Positions 9,455 to 18,872 of a stretch of DNA of 64,000 nucleotides are shown one piece after another. The position numbers and the translations under genes are program-made. The stretch's first letter is position 1. Each line of letters begins with the position of its first letter. Under the pieces are notes generated by a model. That model made no database searches, had not been told where the DNA came from, and saw nothing but the letters and a program-made list of their open reading frames with translations. Origin of the DNA: Corynebacterium sanguinis (GTDB lineage: Bacteria > Actinomycetota > Actinomycetes > Mycobacteriales > Mycobacteriaceae); contig NZ_CP038157.1 in the NCBI RefSeq assembly GCF_007641235.1, positions 1,178,001 to 1,242,000 of the forward strand, written 5' to 3'.

Positions 9455-11746
9455 ATGACCGTGCACAACGACACCGTCGACAACGCGAAGGCGACGCCTG
9501 AGCACGCCCAGCCGTACCGCGAACTGGGCTTAAAAGACGACGAGTACCAGCGCATCGTCGAGATCCTCGGGCGCCGCCCCACCGACGCTGAGCTGACCGT
9601 GTACTCCGTGATGTGGTCCGAGCACTGCTCGTACAAGTCCTCCAAGGTGCACCTGCGGTACTTCGGTGAGACCATGACGGAGGAGATGGGCTCCAAGCTG
9701 CTGGCCGGCATCGGTGAGAACGCCGGTGTGGTGGACATTGGGGGCGGTGACGCGGTGACCTTCCGCGTCGAATCGCATAACCACCCCTCCTTCATCGAGC
9801 CCTACCAGGGTGCGGCCACGGGCGTGGGCGGCATCGTCCGCGACATCATGGCCATGGGCGCGCGCCCGATTGCGGTGATGGATCAGCTGCGCTTCGGCCC
9901 CGCCGACGCGGCCGACACCAAGCGCGTCTTGCCGGGTGTGATTGCGGGCATCGGCGGCTACGGCAACTGCTTGGGGTTGCCCAACATCGGTGGCGAAACG
10001 GTGTTCGACGAGACCTACGCGTCTAACCCGCTGGTCAACGCGCTGTGCGTGGGCACGCTCAAGGTCGAAGACCTCAAGCTCGCGTTCGCCTCGGGGTCCG
10101 GCAACAAGGTGATCCTCTTCGGCTCCCGCACCGGGCTCGACGGCATCGGCGGCGTGTCCGTGCTCGCGTCGGAGTCTTTCGAGGACGGCGCCGAGCGCAA
10201 GCTGCCGGCCGTGCAGGTCGGCGACCCGTTCGCGGAGAAGGTGCTCATCGAGTGCTGCCTCGAGCTCTACCACTCCGGCGTGGTCGTGGGCATCCAGGAT
10301 CTCGGTGGGGCCGGCCTCGCGTGCGCCACCTCCGAGTTGGCCGCCTCCGGCGACGGCGGGATGCGTGTCGACCTCGACGCGGTGCCGCTGCGCGCCGAGA
10401 ACATGACCGGCGCGGAGATCCTCGCCTCCGAATCCCAGGAGCGCATGTGCGCCGTGGTCGAGCCCAATAACGTCGAGCGCTTTATGGAAATCTGCGCGAA
10501 GTGGGACGTCAACGCCGCGGTGATCGGCGAGGTCACCGGTGAGGCGGACCGCCTGGTCGTGTCCCACAACGGCGAGGTCGTGGTGGACGCGCCGCCGTCG
10601 ACCATCGCGGACGAGGCCCCCGTCTACGACCGCCCGTGGGCCCGCCCCGCGTGGCAGGACGACGTGCAGCAGCCCGCCGAGGTGGACAAGTCCGTCGCAC
10701 TCGGCGACGCGTGGCTGCGCATCGTCGCCTCCCCGGCGCTGTGCTCGCGCGACTTCATCACCCAGCAGTACGACCGCTACGTGCGCGGCAACACCGTGCA
10801 GGCGAAGTACGCCAACTCCGGCGTGCTGCGCATCAACGAGGAGAGCAACCGCGGCGTCGCCGTGTCTGCGGACGCCTCGGGCCGCTACACCTTCCTCGAC
10901 CCGAACATGGGCGCGCGCCTCGCGCTCGCCGAGGCCTACCGCAACGTCGCTGTCACCGGGGCGCGCCCCGTGGCGATCACCAACTGCCTGAACTTCGGCT
11001 CCCCCGAGAATCCGGACGTGATGTGGCAGTTCCGCGAGGCCGTTCACGGGTTAGCCGACGGCGCCGTGGAGCTGGGGATCCCCGTCTCCGGCGGAAACGT
11101 GTCCTTCTACAACCAGACCGGCGACACCCCGATTCTGCCGACGCCCGTTGTGGGCGTCCTCGGCGTGATTGACAACGTCGAGCAGACCATCGGGCACGCG
11201 CTGCCGGATCCCGCCGACAGCACCGTGCAGCGCGACTTCAAGCTGCTTCTGTTGGGTGCAACCCACGACGAGTTCGGCGGATCGGTGTGGCAAGAGGTCT
11301 CCGGCCAGAAGCTCAGCGGCCTGCCGCCGCAGGTGGACCTTGCCAATGAGCAGCGCCTCGCCGAGTTCTTCGCCGACAGCGAGGGCATCTCCGCAGCGCA
11401 CGACCTCTCGGAAGGTGGCCTGGCGCAGGCGGTGTTCGAGATGCTGCTCGGCTCCGGCAAGGGCGCGGAGCTGGACGTCACCGGGGTGCACGACGACGCG
11501 TTTACCGCGCTGTTTTCGGAGTCCGCCTCGCGTGTGCTCGTCGCCGTGACGGCCGACCGCCTCGACATCGCGGTGCAGAGCGCGACCGAAGCGGGCATTC
11601 CGGTGGCCGTCCTCGGCTCGACGAACGAAACCGGGGAGATCACCGTGGCTGGCGAAACAGTGTCGATCGCGCAGCTCGCCGAGGCGTGGAGTGCAACCCT
11701 GCCGGGGCTGTTCGACCACGCGCTGGCGCCGAACGCCCCGGTTTAG
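9455..11746 (+). CDS. purL: phosphoribosylformylglycinamidine synthase, synthetase subunit PurL
   Basis: ATP-dependent synthetase that turns FGAR into FGAM using ammonia from PurQ. At 763 residues it is the small-type PurL, which lacks its own glutaminase domain and so depends on the PurS and PurQ genes upstream. Two AIRS-like halves are visible. Motifs include [13 protein letters not shown] with the catalytic His near the N-terminus, [26 protein letters not shown] and, in the second half, [13 protein letters not shown]. It is the last gene of purSQL, with the thioesterase convergent 6 bp downstream. Confidence 0.97.
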   Translation: MTVHNDTVDNAKATPEHAQPYRELGLKDDEYQRIVEILGRRPTDAELTVYSVMWSEHCSYKSSKVHLRYFGETMTEEMGSKLLAGIGENAGVVDIGGGDAVTFRVESHNHPSFIEPYQGAATGVGGIVRDIMAMGARPIAVMDQLRFGPADAADTKRVLPGVIAGIGGYGNCLGLPNIGGETVFDETYASNPLVNALCVGTLKVEDLKLAFASGSGNKVILFGSRTGLDGIGGVSVLASESFEDGAERKLPAVQVGDPFAEKVLIECCLELYHSGVVVGIQDLGGAGLACATSELAASGDGGMRVDLDAVPLRAENMTGAEILASESQERMCAVVEPNNVERFMEICAKWDVNAAVIGEVTGEADRLVVSHNGEVVVDAPPSTIADEAPVYDRPWARPAWQDDVQQPAEVDKSVALGDAWLRIVASPALCSRDFITQQYDRYVRGNTVQAKYANSGVLRINEESNRGVAVSADASGRYTFLDPNMGARLALAEAYRNVAVTGARPVAITNCLNFGSPENPDVMWQFREAVHGLADGAVELGIPVSGGNVSFYNQTGDTPILPTPVVGVLGVIDNVEQTIGHALPDPADSTVQRDFKLLLLGATHDEFGGSVWQEVSGQKLSGLPPQVDLANEQRLAEFFADSEGISAAHDLSEGGLAQAVFEMLLGSGKGAELDVTGVHDDAFTALFSESASRVLVAVTADRLDIAVQSATEAGIPVAVLGSTNETGEITVAGETVSIAQLAEAWSATLPGLFDHALAPNAPV

Positions 11747-11751
11747 ATCCG

Positions 11752-12756
11752 CTAGTCCAGCCGCTGCTGGGCGTCCAAGGGGCGCACCAGCGGCATCGGG
11801 GCATACTCTTGGCGCAGGTCCTTGAGCTTCTTCGTGTGCTCCCAGAGCCGCTTGTCCTCGTCGGTGACCGGCGTGTACTGGCGTGCGGCTAGGGGCTCGC
11901 CGTCGATGTCGACGCCGACATAGGTAAACGTCGCGTGGATCGCGGGGGTCAGCGCGTCGCGGCCGCCGCGCGGGTTGCCCGAGCGCACCTGGATCACCAG
12001 GTTCATCGAGCGGGCCTCGGTGCGCGTGATACGCGCGTCAACCTCGACCAGGTCGCCGATGGAGATCGGCTTTTTAAAGCGGATGCCGCCTGCGTACACG
12101 GCAACAGTGCGCTCGCCGGACCACTCCATGGTGCAGGCCACGCCCGCCTCGTCGATCCATTCCATCGCGCTGCCGCCGTGGACCTTGCCGCCCCAGTTGA
12201 TGTCCGTCGGCTTGGCCAGGAACCGGTGGATCAGGCGCGGGGCGGTGGAATCGTTGGTGTAGGTCTGCCCCTTCATCTCCGCTTCGATGGCGTTGCGCAG
12301 GTCGATGCGCGACAGCGCGGCGTCGAGCACTCGCTCTTCCTCGTCCGTCGAGGGCACGAAGGTGGGCACCTGCATGGTCTCGTTCGTCTTCGGGTCTTTG
12401 GCCACGAAGATGACTAGGCAGTCGCAGGCGCGGGTAAACACGCCCTCGCGCGGGTCGGCGGAGAGCACCTCGTTGACAATGTGCATGGAGGTGCGCCCCG
12501 TCATGGCGATGCGCGAGCGCACCTCGACAAGGTGCCCGGAGGGGATGGGGCGTGTGAAGTGGATGTGCCCGACGTATGCGGTAACGCAGTAGGTTCCCGA
12601 CCATTGAACGGCGCAGGCGTAGGCGGCCTTGTCGATCCATTCGAGGACTCGCCCGCCGGATACGCCCTGGGCCCCGGCAAGGATGACGTCGTCAGGCGCG
12701 GCCATAAAGCGCAGGGTGACAAAGGGGGATTTCGTCGTAGCAACGGGGGATTCCAT
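11752..12756 (-). CDS. acyl-CoA thioesterase with two hotdog domains
   Basis: A 334-residue protein with two tandem hotdog folds that would hydrolyse acyl-CoA. The first copy reads GGRVLEWIDKAAYACAVQWSG and the second GGSAMEWIDEAGVACTMEWSG, each with the catalytic-type Asp/Glu on the hotdog helix. The duplicated layout resembles the YciA/BACH group. The start at 12756 rather than an upstream codon is supported by a TAATGT -10 box 8 nt before it and by homology beginning at MESPVATTKSPFVTLRFMAAPDD. It is divergent from the SCP-like gene with 25 bp between the starts. Confidence 0.85.
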   Translation of the reverse strand: MESPVATTKSPFVTLRFMAAPDDVILAGAQGVSGGRVLEWIDKAAYACAVQWSGTYCVTAYVGHIHFTRPIPSGHLVEVRSRIAMTGRTSMHIVNEVLSADPREGVFTRACDCLVIFVAKDPKTNETMQVPTFVPSTDEEERVLDAALSRIDLRNAIEAEMKGQTYTNDSTAPRLIHRFLAKPTDINWGGKVHGGSAMEWIDEAGVACTMEWSGERTVAVYAGGIRFKKPISIGDLVEVDARITRTEARSMNLVIQVRSGNPRGGRDALTPAIHATFTYVGVDIDGEPLAARQYTPVTDEDKRLWEHTKKLKDLRQEYAPMPLVRPLDAQQRLD

Positions 12757-12764
12757 GATTGAAC

Positions 12765-12774
12765 ACATTAGTAT
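12765..12774. promoter_or_regulatory. overlapping divergent -10 boxes (thioesterase and SCP-like gene)
   Basis: On the minus strand TAATGT (12770-12765) lies 8 nt before the thioesterase ATG. On the plus strand TAGTAT (12769-12774) lies 7 nt before the ATG at 12782. The hexamers share two bases, so the two leaderless promoters should compete for polymerase. Confidence 0.5.
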
Positions 12775-12781
12775 GTCGCGT

Positions 12782-13174
12782 ATGAGTGCGCGTAAGAGCG
12801 ATCCCCACACCACGCGGCTGGCGGTCGAGGCGGTGGCCGAGTGGCTGCGCGGCGAGGTCACAGCAACGCCAAAGCGCCCGCTGCTTGCCGACGCCTGCCG
12901 CACGACGGCCCGCACGCTTGCCGACGAGCTCCCCGGCCACGCGGTCGAACTTCGGGTCCCGCCGTTCGTGGCGGTGCAGTGCGTCTCCGGCCCGCGGCAC
13001 ACCCGCGGCACACCGCCGAACGTGGTGGAGATGAACCCGGAGACGTGGCTGAAGGTAGCGACCGGGCTTGAGTCCTTCGCCGAGGCGCTCGCGGATGGCC
13101 GAATTGAGGCTTCGGGTTCCCGCGCGGGGGAGATCGCGAGCGCGCTTCCCGTGATTGCTCTACAGGTGGGGTAA
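12782..13174 (+). CDS. sterol-carrier-like (SCP ortholog) domain protein
   Basis: A 130-residue small cytosolic protein of the bacterial SCP-ortholog type often annotated 'sterol carrier family protein'. Recognisable parts are HAVELRVPPFVAVQCVSGPRHTRGTPPNVVEMNPETWLKVATG, followed by LADGRIEASGSRAGEIASALPV. Three in-frame ATGs exist (12755, 12773, 12782); the last is preferred because TAGTAT lies exactly 7 nt before it. It sits directly before purF, as in other corynebacteria. Its ligand and role are unknown. Confidence 0.75.
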   Translation: MSARKSDPHTTRLAVEAVAEWLRGEVTATPKRPLLADACRTTARTLADELPGHAVELRVPPFVAVQCVSGPRHTRGTPPNVVEMNPETWLKVATGLESFAEALADGRIEASGSRAGEIASALPVIALQVG

Positions 13175-13179
13175 TCCGT

Positions 13180-13185
13180 TAAGGT
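13180..13185 (+). promoter_or_regulatory. -10 box of purF (leaderless)
   Basis: TAAGGT lies 7 nt before the GTG at 13193 in the 18-bp gap after the SCP-like gene; no ribosome binding site is present. Confidence 0.45.
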
Positions 13186-13192
13186 AGGGCAC

Positions 13193-14683
13193 GTGCAAAC
13201 CTTGAGTACTCAGGAAACTCACGAGGACATTCCCCACGACGAATGCGGTGTGTTCGGCGTGTGGGCTCCCGGGGAGGACGTGTCCAAACTCGCCTATTTC
13301 GGGCTCTTCGCCCTGCAGCACCGCGGCCAGGAGGGCGCGGGCATCGCAGTGGGCGACCACGAGAAGATCGTGGTGTTCAAGGACACGGGACTTGTCTCCC
13401 AGGTGTTTGATGAATCCATCTTGGACGCCCTGCAGGGCGACGTCGCGGTCGGCCATACCCGCTACTCCACAACCGGTGGCGATAGCTGGGAAAACGTCCA
13501 GCCGATGTTTCGGACCTCGCCGAACGGCACGGATGTGGCGCTGGCGCACAACGGCAACCTGACCAACTACCAGGACCTGCAGGCCAGGGCGATTGAACGC
13601 AAGCTGATCCCGCCGCAGGGCGTGGAGGGCCAGGGCTCATCCTCGGACACCGCGGTCGTCTCCGCGCTGCTTACCGACGCGATCCGCGACGACAGCTCGC
13701 TTCTCGACGCCGCCCGCACCCTCCTACCCACCATCGAGGGTGCCTTCTGCTTCATGTTTACAGACGGGCACACGCTCTACGCTGCCCGCGACCCGCACGG
13801 CGTGCGCCCGTTGTCGCTGGGCCGGCTCGAGCGCGGCTGGGTCATTGCCTCCGAGACGTGCGCCCTGGACATCGTCGGCGCAACGTACGTGCGCGACGTC
13901 GAACCCGGCGAGCTGATTACTATCGACGAGACCGGCGTGCACACCGAGCGCTTCGCCGAGACGCCGAAGGCGCACTGCGTCTTCGAGTACGTCTACCTGG
14001 CGCGCCCGGACTCCGTCATCGCGTCTCGTTCGGTGCACGCAACGCGCATCGAGATTGGAAAGCGCTTGTCCCACGTCGACCCGGTCGAGGGTGAGCTGGT
14101 GATGCCGGTTCCGGAATCGGGCACGCCCGCGGCAATTGGCTACGCGGAGGAGTCGGGTATCCCGTTCAAGCAGGGGTTGATGAAGAACGCCTACGTGGGC
14201 CGTACCTTCATCCAGCCCTCGGACACCCTGCGCCAGCTAGGGCTTCGCTTGAAGCTGAACCCGGTGCGCGAGATTATTGAGGGCAAGCGCCTGATCGTGG
14301 TCGACGATTCCATTGTGCGCGGCAACACGCAGCGCAAGTTGATTAAGATGCTGCGCGAGGCGGGCGCGGCCGAGGTGCACGTGCGCATCGCGTCGCCGCC
14401 GGTGAAGTGGCCGTGCTTCTATGGCATTGACTTCGCCAGCCCGGGCGAGCTGATCGCTAATAACGGCAGCGGGTTCGACGACGAGGCGGCGCGTGATTCG
14501 ATCCGCACTATGATCGGGGCAGATTCATTGGCGTTTGTGTCCACCGACGACATGATCGCGTCCACGAGGCAGCCTGCGGACAATCTCTGTACCGCCTGCT
14601 TCACGGGCAGTTACCCGCTGGGGTTGCCGGAGGGCAACTCCAACGCCGAGCTCGTCCGCCGCATGCAGAAAGGTGAACACTAG
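13193..14683 (+). CDS. purF: amidophosphoribosyltransferase
   Basis: Catalyses the committed step of purine synthesis, PRPP plus glutamine to phosphoribosylamine. It has 496 residues and starts with GTG. A 17-residue propeptide precedes the nucleophile Cys18 in DECGVFGVWAPGED, so it should be self-processed. The N-terminal Ntn glutaminase domain is followed by a phosphoribosyltransferase domain with the PRPP loop LIVVDDSIVRGNT. The Cys residues that hold the [4Fe-4S] cluster in Bacillus-type enzymes appear present (HCVFEYVY, PCFYGIDF, LCTACFTG). purM follows after 2 bp. Confidence 0.96.
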   Translation: MQTLSTQETHEDIPHDECGVFGVWAPGEDVSKLAYFGLFALQHRGQEGAGIAVGDHEKIVVFKDTGLVSQVFDESILDALQGDVAVGHTRYSTTGGDSWENVQPMFRTSPNGTDVALAHNGNLTNYQDLQARAIERKLIPPQGVEGQGSSSDTAVVSALLTDAIRDDSSLLDAARTLLPTIEGAFCFMFTDGHTLYAARDPHGVRPLSLGRLERGWVIASETCALDIVGATYVRDVEPGELITIDETGVHTERFAETPKAHCVFEYVYLARPDSVIASRSVHATRIEIGKRLSHVDPVEGELVMPVPESGTPAAIGYAEESGIPFKQGLMKNAYVGRTFIQPSDTLRQLGLRLKLNPVREIIEGKRLIVVDDSIVRGNTQRKLIKMLREAGAAEVHVRIASPPVKWPCFYGIDFASPGELIANNGSGFDDEAARDSIRTMIGADSLAFVSTDDMIASTRQPADNLCTACFTGSYPLGLPEGNSNAELVRRMQKGEH

Positions 14684-14685
14684 CC

Positions 14686-15765
14686 ATGACGACCAACCAC
14701 AACGCCGAGGCCGGCCCGGTCTCGTACGCGTCCGCGGGCGTATCCATTGAGGCCGGTGACAAGGCGGTCGAGCTGTTCGCGCCGTTAGCAAAGCGGGCCT
14801 CGCGCCCCGAGGTGCGCGGCGGGCTGGGCGGCTTCGCCGGGCTGTTCGCGCTGGGGAAGTACCGTGAGCCGCTGCTGGCCGCCGGCTCCGACGGGGTGGG
14901 TACCAAGCTCGCCGTCGCACAGGCGATGGATAAGCACGACACGATCGGCATTGACCTGGTCGCAATGTGCGTCGACGACCTCGTGGTCTGTGGCGCCGAG
15001 CCGCTGTTCCTGCAGGACTACATCGCCATTGGCAAGGTCGTTCCGGAAAAGGTGGCCCAGATCGTGGCGGGTATCGCCGAGGGCTGCGTTCAGGCGGGCT
15101 GCGCCCTGCTCGGCGGGGAGACCGCAGAGCACCCAGGGGTGATGAACCCGGATGACTACGACGTCTCCGCCACCGCCGTCGGCGTGGTCGAGGCCGACGA
15201 GCTGCTGGGCCCCGATCGGGTCCACGAGGGTGATGTCGTGATCGCGATGGCGTCGTCAGGCCTGCACTCCAACGGCTACTCCCTGGCGCGCCACGTGCTC
15301 CTAGAGCGCGCCGGGCTGCCGCTCGACGGTTACGTCGAGGAGCTGGGCCGCACGCTCGGCGAGGAAATGCTCGAGCCGACGAAGATCTACGCACTGGACT
15401 GCCTGGCCCTGGCTTCGGAGTGTTCGGTGCGGACCTTCTGCCACGTCACCGGTGGTGGGCTGGTGGGCAACGTGGAGCGCATCATTCCCGAGGGCAAGGT
15501 TGCGGAGATGAACCGCGCCACGTGGTCGCCGTCGCCGATCTTCCGCTTCATCCAGTCCGTGGGCGAGGTCGCCCAGGAGGAGATGGAGAAGACCTTCAAC
15601 ATGGGTGTGGGCATGGTTGCCGTCGTCGCCCCGGAGGACCGGGACCGTACCCTCGCGATCCTCGCGGCTCGCCACATCGAGAGCTGGGTCATTGGCGAGC
15701 TGCGTGCTAGCGGCGAGGGTGAGACCGCTCGCGCGGTCCTGTCGGGCAGCCACCCGCAGTTCTAG
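14686..15765 (+). CDS. purM: phosphoribosylformylglycinamidine cyclo-ligase (AIR synthetase)
   Basis: Converts FGAM, the product of PurSQL, to AIR with ATP. It has 359 residues with the usual DGVGTKLAVAQAMDKHDTIGIDLVAMCVDDLVVCGAEPLFLQDY block, GGETAEHPG and GLHSNGYSLAR. The gap to purF is only 2 bp and the purF 3' end contains the AAAGGTGAAC ribosome binding site, so the two genes are co-translated. Confidence 0.96.
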   Translation: MTTNHNAEAGPVSYASAGVSIEAGDKAVELFAPLAKRASRPEVRGGLGGFAGLFALGKYREPLLAAGSDGVGTKLAVAQAMDKHDTIGIDLVAMCVDDLVVCGAEPLFLQDYIAIGKVVPEKVAQIVAGIAEGCVQAGCALLGGETAEHPGVMNPDDYDVSATAVGVVEADELLGPDRVHEGDVVIAMASSGLHSNGYSLARHVLLERAGLPLDGYVEELGRTLGEEMLEPTKIYALDCLALASECSVRTFCHVTGGGLVGNVERIIPEGKVAEMNRATWSPSPIFRFIQSVGEVAQEEMEKTFNMGVGMVAVVAPEDRDRTLAILAARHIESWVIGELRASGEGETARAVLSGSHPQF

Positions 15766-15777
15766 TCAGATGCGAGC

Positions 15778-15813
15778 GCACCCGCCCCGAAGTTCTAACC
15801 CGGGGGCGGGTGC
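15778..15813. terminator. hairpin terminator between purM and the DUF3073 gene
   Basis: GCACCCGCCCC pairs with GGGGCGGGTGC around a 14-nt loop, just after the purM stop and before the convergent DUF3073 gene. The U-tract is poor on both strands, so efficiency is uncertain. Confidence 0.6.
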
Positions 15814-15830
15814 GTGCAAATTAGAGCTGG

Positions 15831-16028
15831 CTAGCGGCGACCGTCTGCGTCCCAGTCGGGGTAGTCAGAGAAGCGGTCATCCACCTCGTCATCGGTATCG
15901 CTGTAGCTCCGGGCCGGGGACTGGCCTGCGAGTTCGCGCTGCAGCGAATCGAGATCCATCTCAGGCGTTTGGTACTTGAGCTGGCGAGCAACCTTGGTCT
16001 GCTTTGCTTTGGCGCGTCCGCGACCCAT
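15831..16028 (-). CDS. DUF3073 small protein
   Basis: A 65-residue protein beginning MGRGRAKAKQTKVARQLKYQTPEMDLDSLQRELAG, the conserved head of the actinobacterial DUF3073 family. A basic N-terminus and an acidic tail (DTDDEVDDRFSDYPDWDADGR) are visible. The function is not known. It lies convergent to purM. Confidence 0.85.
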   Translation of the reverse strand: MGRGRAKAKQTKVARQLKYQTPEMDLDSLQRELAGQSPARSYSDTDDEVDDRFSDYPDWDADGRR

Positions 16029-16175
16029 GGCGTGACCCCCTTGAGGTGGTTCATTGGGCGACCCGCTTGCCGCGGGTGGCCACTCATTTTCGTATCAATA
16101 TAGTCCTGTGGGACACTATAGCCTGTCACGAAAGAAAAATCTTAACCGCCCCTTAACCTGGGGATATAGGTGGAG

Positions 16176-17270
16176 CTACTGGTTGGATCTCAACCTTTCG
16201 ACTGCCTTGCGCCCCGCCTTCTCGCCCTCGTCGAGCGGCAGCGAATCAGGGTCGACGGCGGCCGAGACTTCGACCTCGCCGCTGATCGTCAGGTCGCCGG
16301 AGTTGAGCGCGGAGCGCTTGACCAAGGCCAGCGCGATGGGCCCGTAGTCCGCATCGTGGACGACCGTGCCGAGGCGCCCAACGCGGCGGCCCGCAAGAGT
16401 GATCTCCGCACCCGGCACCGGATCGACGGGGGCGGAGCCGTCGAGGTGGAGCATGACCAAAAGCCGCGGTGAGCGGCCGAGGTTTTCCACGCGCGCGACC
16501 GTTTCCTGGCCCCGGTAGCAGCCCTTCTCCAGGTGCACCGCGCCAATGTGGGAGCCGCGGTTGATCAGCGAGGGCGCTTCGTGCGGGATGGATTTCTCAT
16601 CCAGGTCGGCGCGCAGCTCGGGCTCACCGGCGCGTACGCGCAGCGCGCTGAAGGCCATTAGGCCTGACAGCCTCACCCCTTGAGCACGCAGCTTATCGAC
16701 GACCTCCCCAACGCGGCCGCGCTCAACAAGGACGTCGGTGCGCTGCGTCTCGCCCCACGGACGCGTCCTGGTGGCGGCTGCCCCCTCCACGGCGGGCGCC
16801 TCACCCAGCACGGTGATCACGCCGAGGTCGGTGTCATTAACTTTAACGTCCGACCAGAACACCATTTTGGTCAAAAAGGAGTGTAGCGTCTCACACTGGT
16901 AGGCGGGCACGTCGAGGTAGTAGACGCCGTCGGTGTAGGCAACGTCGGCGTGGTGCAGGATGTGGCCCTGGATGTCGAGGTCGAGTGCGGAGGCCGCGAG
17001 CCCCTCGGGGGCGTCGATAAGCTTCTGCGATAAAAGGTTGTTGAGGAAGGTCGGCGCGTCCGGGCCGCTGACGGCGATGACCCTGCGATGCGAGCGGTCG
17101 ATCACGATTGGGCCGCTTGATAGGGCGCGTTGCTCCCCGAGGGGGTCGCCGTAGTGCCATGCGACGCCGTGGGCGTCGATAAGCGAGGTCTCCGCCTCGG
17201 GCAGCTCGGCCGCTCCGGGGGAGTTAAGGAGGACTGAACGGTACTGGCTAGGAGTTTCCACAGGCCCCAT
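16176..17270 (-). CDS. ygfZ: YgfZ/GcvT-like folate-binding protein
   Basis: A 364-residue tetrahydrofolate-dependent protein that helps iron-sulphur cluster assembly or repair in the cytosol. The diagnostic KGCYRGQE motif with its key Cys is present (near base 16510), after IAVSGPDAPTFLNNLLSQ and GLMAFSALRVRAGEP. The ATG at 17270 (MGPVETPSQYRSVL) is preferred to the in-frame ATG at 17294, which would overlap the divergent pabC start. The 22-bp gap to pabC implies closely packed divergent promoters. PurF in this window is a predicted Fe-S protein. Confidence 0.88.
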   Translation of the reverse strand: MGPVETPSQYRSVLLNSPGAAELPEAETSLIDAHGVAWHYGDPLGEQRALSSGPIVIDRSHRRVIAVSGPDAPTFLNNLLSQKLIDAPEGLAASALDLDIQGHILHHADVAYTDGVYYLDVPAYQCETLHSFLTKMVFWSDVKVNDTDLGVITVLGEAPAVEGAAATRTRPWGETQRTDVLVERGRVGEVVDKLRAQGVRLSGLMAFSALRVRAGEPELRADLDEKSIPHEAPSLINRGSHIGAVHLEKGCYRGQETVARVENLGRSPRLLVMLHLDGSAPVDPVPGAEITLAGRRVGRLGTVVHDADYGPIALALVKRSALNSGDLTISGEVEVSAAVDPDSLPLDEGEKAGRKAVERLRSNQ

Positions 17271-17278
17271 CCTACGTG

Positions 17279-17284
17279 CATAAT
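17279..17284 (+). promoter_or_regulatory. -10 box of pabC (leaderless)
   Basis: CATAAT lies 8 nt before the ATG at 17293, inside the 22-bp gap between the divergent ygfZ and pabC starts. Confidence 0.4.
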
Positions 17285-17292
17285 GGGGCATC

Positions 17293-18207
17293 ATGGCCTC
17301 CTCGCATATTCCTCCGCAGCCGGTGATCTACCTCGTGGAACCGTTTGGAGGCTCTGTCCGCAGGCAAAACGCGAACATGGCGCATGTGTTCTGGGACGAT
17401 GCGGGAGTGACCCGCGGCGACGGGATCTTTGAAACCCTGCTGATCCGCGGCGGCGAGCCCGTGAACGTGGACAAGCACGTCAGCCGGTTCCGCCGCTCGG
17501 CCGAGGCGCTCGACCTGCCTGACCCGGGCGTTGACCGCTGGATTCGGGCGATGCGCCAGGCGGTGGAGGACTACTACCGCGAGCGCGGTGAAGGCGAGGG
17601 TGAGCGCTCCGAGGCGAAGTGCGTCTGGACCATGACGCGTGGTCGCGAAAGCACCGGTGTGCCCACGGCCTGGCTGACGGTGCGCCCCATCGACGAGTCG
17701 ATCATCCGGCAGCGCGAAACCGGGGTCACAGCGCTGAGCTCCCCGCGCGGCTACACCCTTGCCCACGGTGAGAACGAGGCTCCGTGGCTGAAGGTGGGCG
17801 CGAAGTCGCTGAACTACACCGCGTCGATGGCGGCGCTGCGCTGGGCCGCATCCCGCGGAGCCGACGAGGTGATCTACGTCGACGCAACAGACGGGCGCGT
17901 GCTCGAGGCGACCACGTCGAGTGTGATCGTCGTGCGCAAGGACAAAAAGCTGCGCACCCCGGCCCCGGGGCCCGACATCGTGGCCGGCACCACCCAGCGG
18001 GCAATCTTCGAGCACGCCGACGCGTTGGGGTACAGGTGCAAGGCGAAGGACCTGTACCTCGAGGACCTCTTCGCGGCCGAGTCGGTGTGGCTGGTCAGCG
18101 CGGTGCGCCAAGCAGTTCGGGTTACCGAGCTTGACGGGCGCCCGCTTGCGGCGACGCCCGAGGGCGAGCGCGAGTTCCGCGCTCTCGTGCGCGCCGCGCT
18201 GGACTAG
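17293..18207 (+). CDS. pabC: aminodeoxychorismate lyase / class IV aminotransferase
   Basis: PLP enzyme of fold type IV. It would convert 4-amino-4-deoxychorismate to 4-aminobenzoate for folate. It has 304 residues. The family block GDGIFETLLIRGGEPVNVDKHVSRF is near residue 46, the PLP lysine lies in VGAKSLNYTASMAALRWA, and DGRVLEATTSSVIVV follows. A branched-chain or D-amino acid aminotransferase cannot be excluded from sequence alone, but the size and the YgfZ neighbour favour PabC. Its stop overlaps the convergent nitrobindin-like stop by 4 nt. Confidence 0.8.
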   Translation: MASSHIPPQPVIYLVEPFGGSVRRQNANMAHVFWDDAGVTRGDGIFETLLIRGGEPVNVDKHVSRFRRSAEALDLPDPGVDRWIRAMRQAVEDYYRERGEGEGERSEAKCVWTMTRGRESTGVPTAWLTVRPIDESIIRQRETGVTALSSPRGYTLAHGENEAPWLKVGAKSLNYTASMAALRWAASRGADEVIYVDATDGRVLEATTSSVIVVRKDKKLRTPAPGPDIVAGTTQRAIFEHADALGYRCKAKDLYLEDLFAAESVWLVSAVRQAVRVTELDGRPLAATPEGEREFRALVRAALD

Positions 18208-18860
18208 CCGGCGACGCGGGTGAGCTCGGCCGACATGTAGGGCACCATCTTGCCGTCGACGGCGCGCTCGTCCACCCAGCCCAGGTTGTTGTTCGGCATC
18301 AGCCCGTAGAGGCGCTTGCCGGGGCCGTGCTTGTCGGGGCCCGTGGCCGTGACGATGGTCGACGCGCTGGTGACCTGCCAGGCGCGTTCGTTAACCGGCT
18401 CGCCGTAGAGGATTTCCACCAGCCCGCGCGAGTTGGTCAGCGTGACCTCCATCTCGTCGGAAAGGGAGATCCGCCAGAAGCCGACCTCGCGCTGGTCGGC
18501 GCCCTGCGGCTGGCCGTCGTCGTCGAGGCGCCAGATGCGCGACTCAAAGCGCAGGTAGTTCTCCCCGTCGTGGGAAACCACGAGCTGCTGGCCGAAGGCG
18601 TACTCTTCGCCGCCGTCGTTGGCCTGGCCGCGGCCCGACCACACGCCGACAAGCGGCAGGAGCGCGAGCAGGCCGTCGTGAAGCGACGGGCCTTGGCGCA
18701 GGTTGGCGGTGTCATCGGCCAGGGGGAAGTCCTCGAACCCGAGGCCGGGGATGTTGCGGTGGGCGGTGTGTTTCGACTGCTTCGCGGCCAAGTTGACGGC
18801 CTCGCTGCCGTCGAGGCGGGCAGTGTTATCCGATGTCGGCGTCTCGCTCATGGCCCCCAC
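18204..18860 (-). CDS. nitrobindin / FABP-like heme-binding beta-barrel protein
   Basis: A protein of up to 218 residues with the actinobacterial nitrobindin (THAP4-like) layout: LALLPLVGVWSGRGQA holds the GxWxGxG motif, followed by a ten-strand barrel and ending MVPYMSAELTRV. Family members bind ferric heme and react with nitric oxide or peroxynitrite. The position usually held by the axial His near the C-terminus (PHLSARL-like) is Tyr here, so heme binding may differ. The first 50 residues look disordered. The start is either the GTG at 18860 or the ATG at 18851. It follows the LmeA-like gene by 12 bp on the same strand. Confidence 0.75.
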   Translation of the reverse strand: MGAMSETPTSDNTARLDGSEAVNLAAKQSKHTAHRNIPGLGFEDFPLADDTANLRQGPSLHDGLLALLPLVGVWSGRGQANDGGEEYAFGQQLVVSHDGENYLRFESRIWRLDDDGQPQGADQREVGFWRISLSDEMEVTLTNSRGLVEILYGEPVNERAWQVTSASTIVTATGPDKHGPGKRLYGLMPNNNLGWVDERAVDGKMVPYMSAELTRVAG

Positions 18861-18872
18861 GCTACCCTCTGG

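Noticed and set aside
9530..11047. 505-codon minus-strand frame opposite purL
   Set aside because: It is a shadow of purL caused by high third-position GC; composition is His/Ala/Gly/Val-rich and no domain is seen. The same applies to frames opposite ptrB (3342-4946), nucH (6300-7451), the pstB region (23689-25014) and the CoA-transferase (27133-28674).
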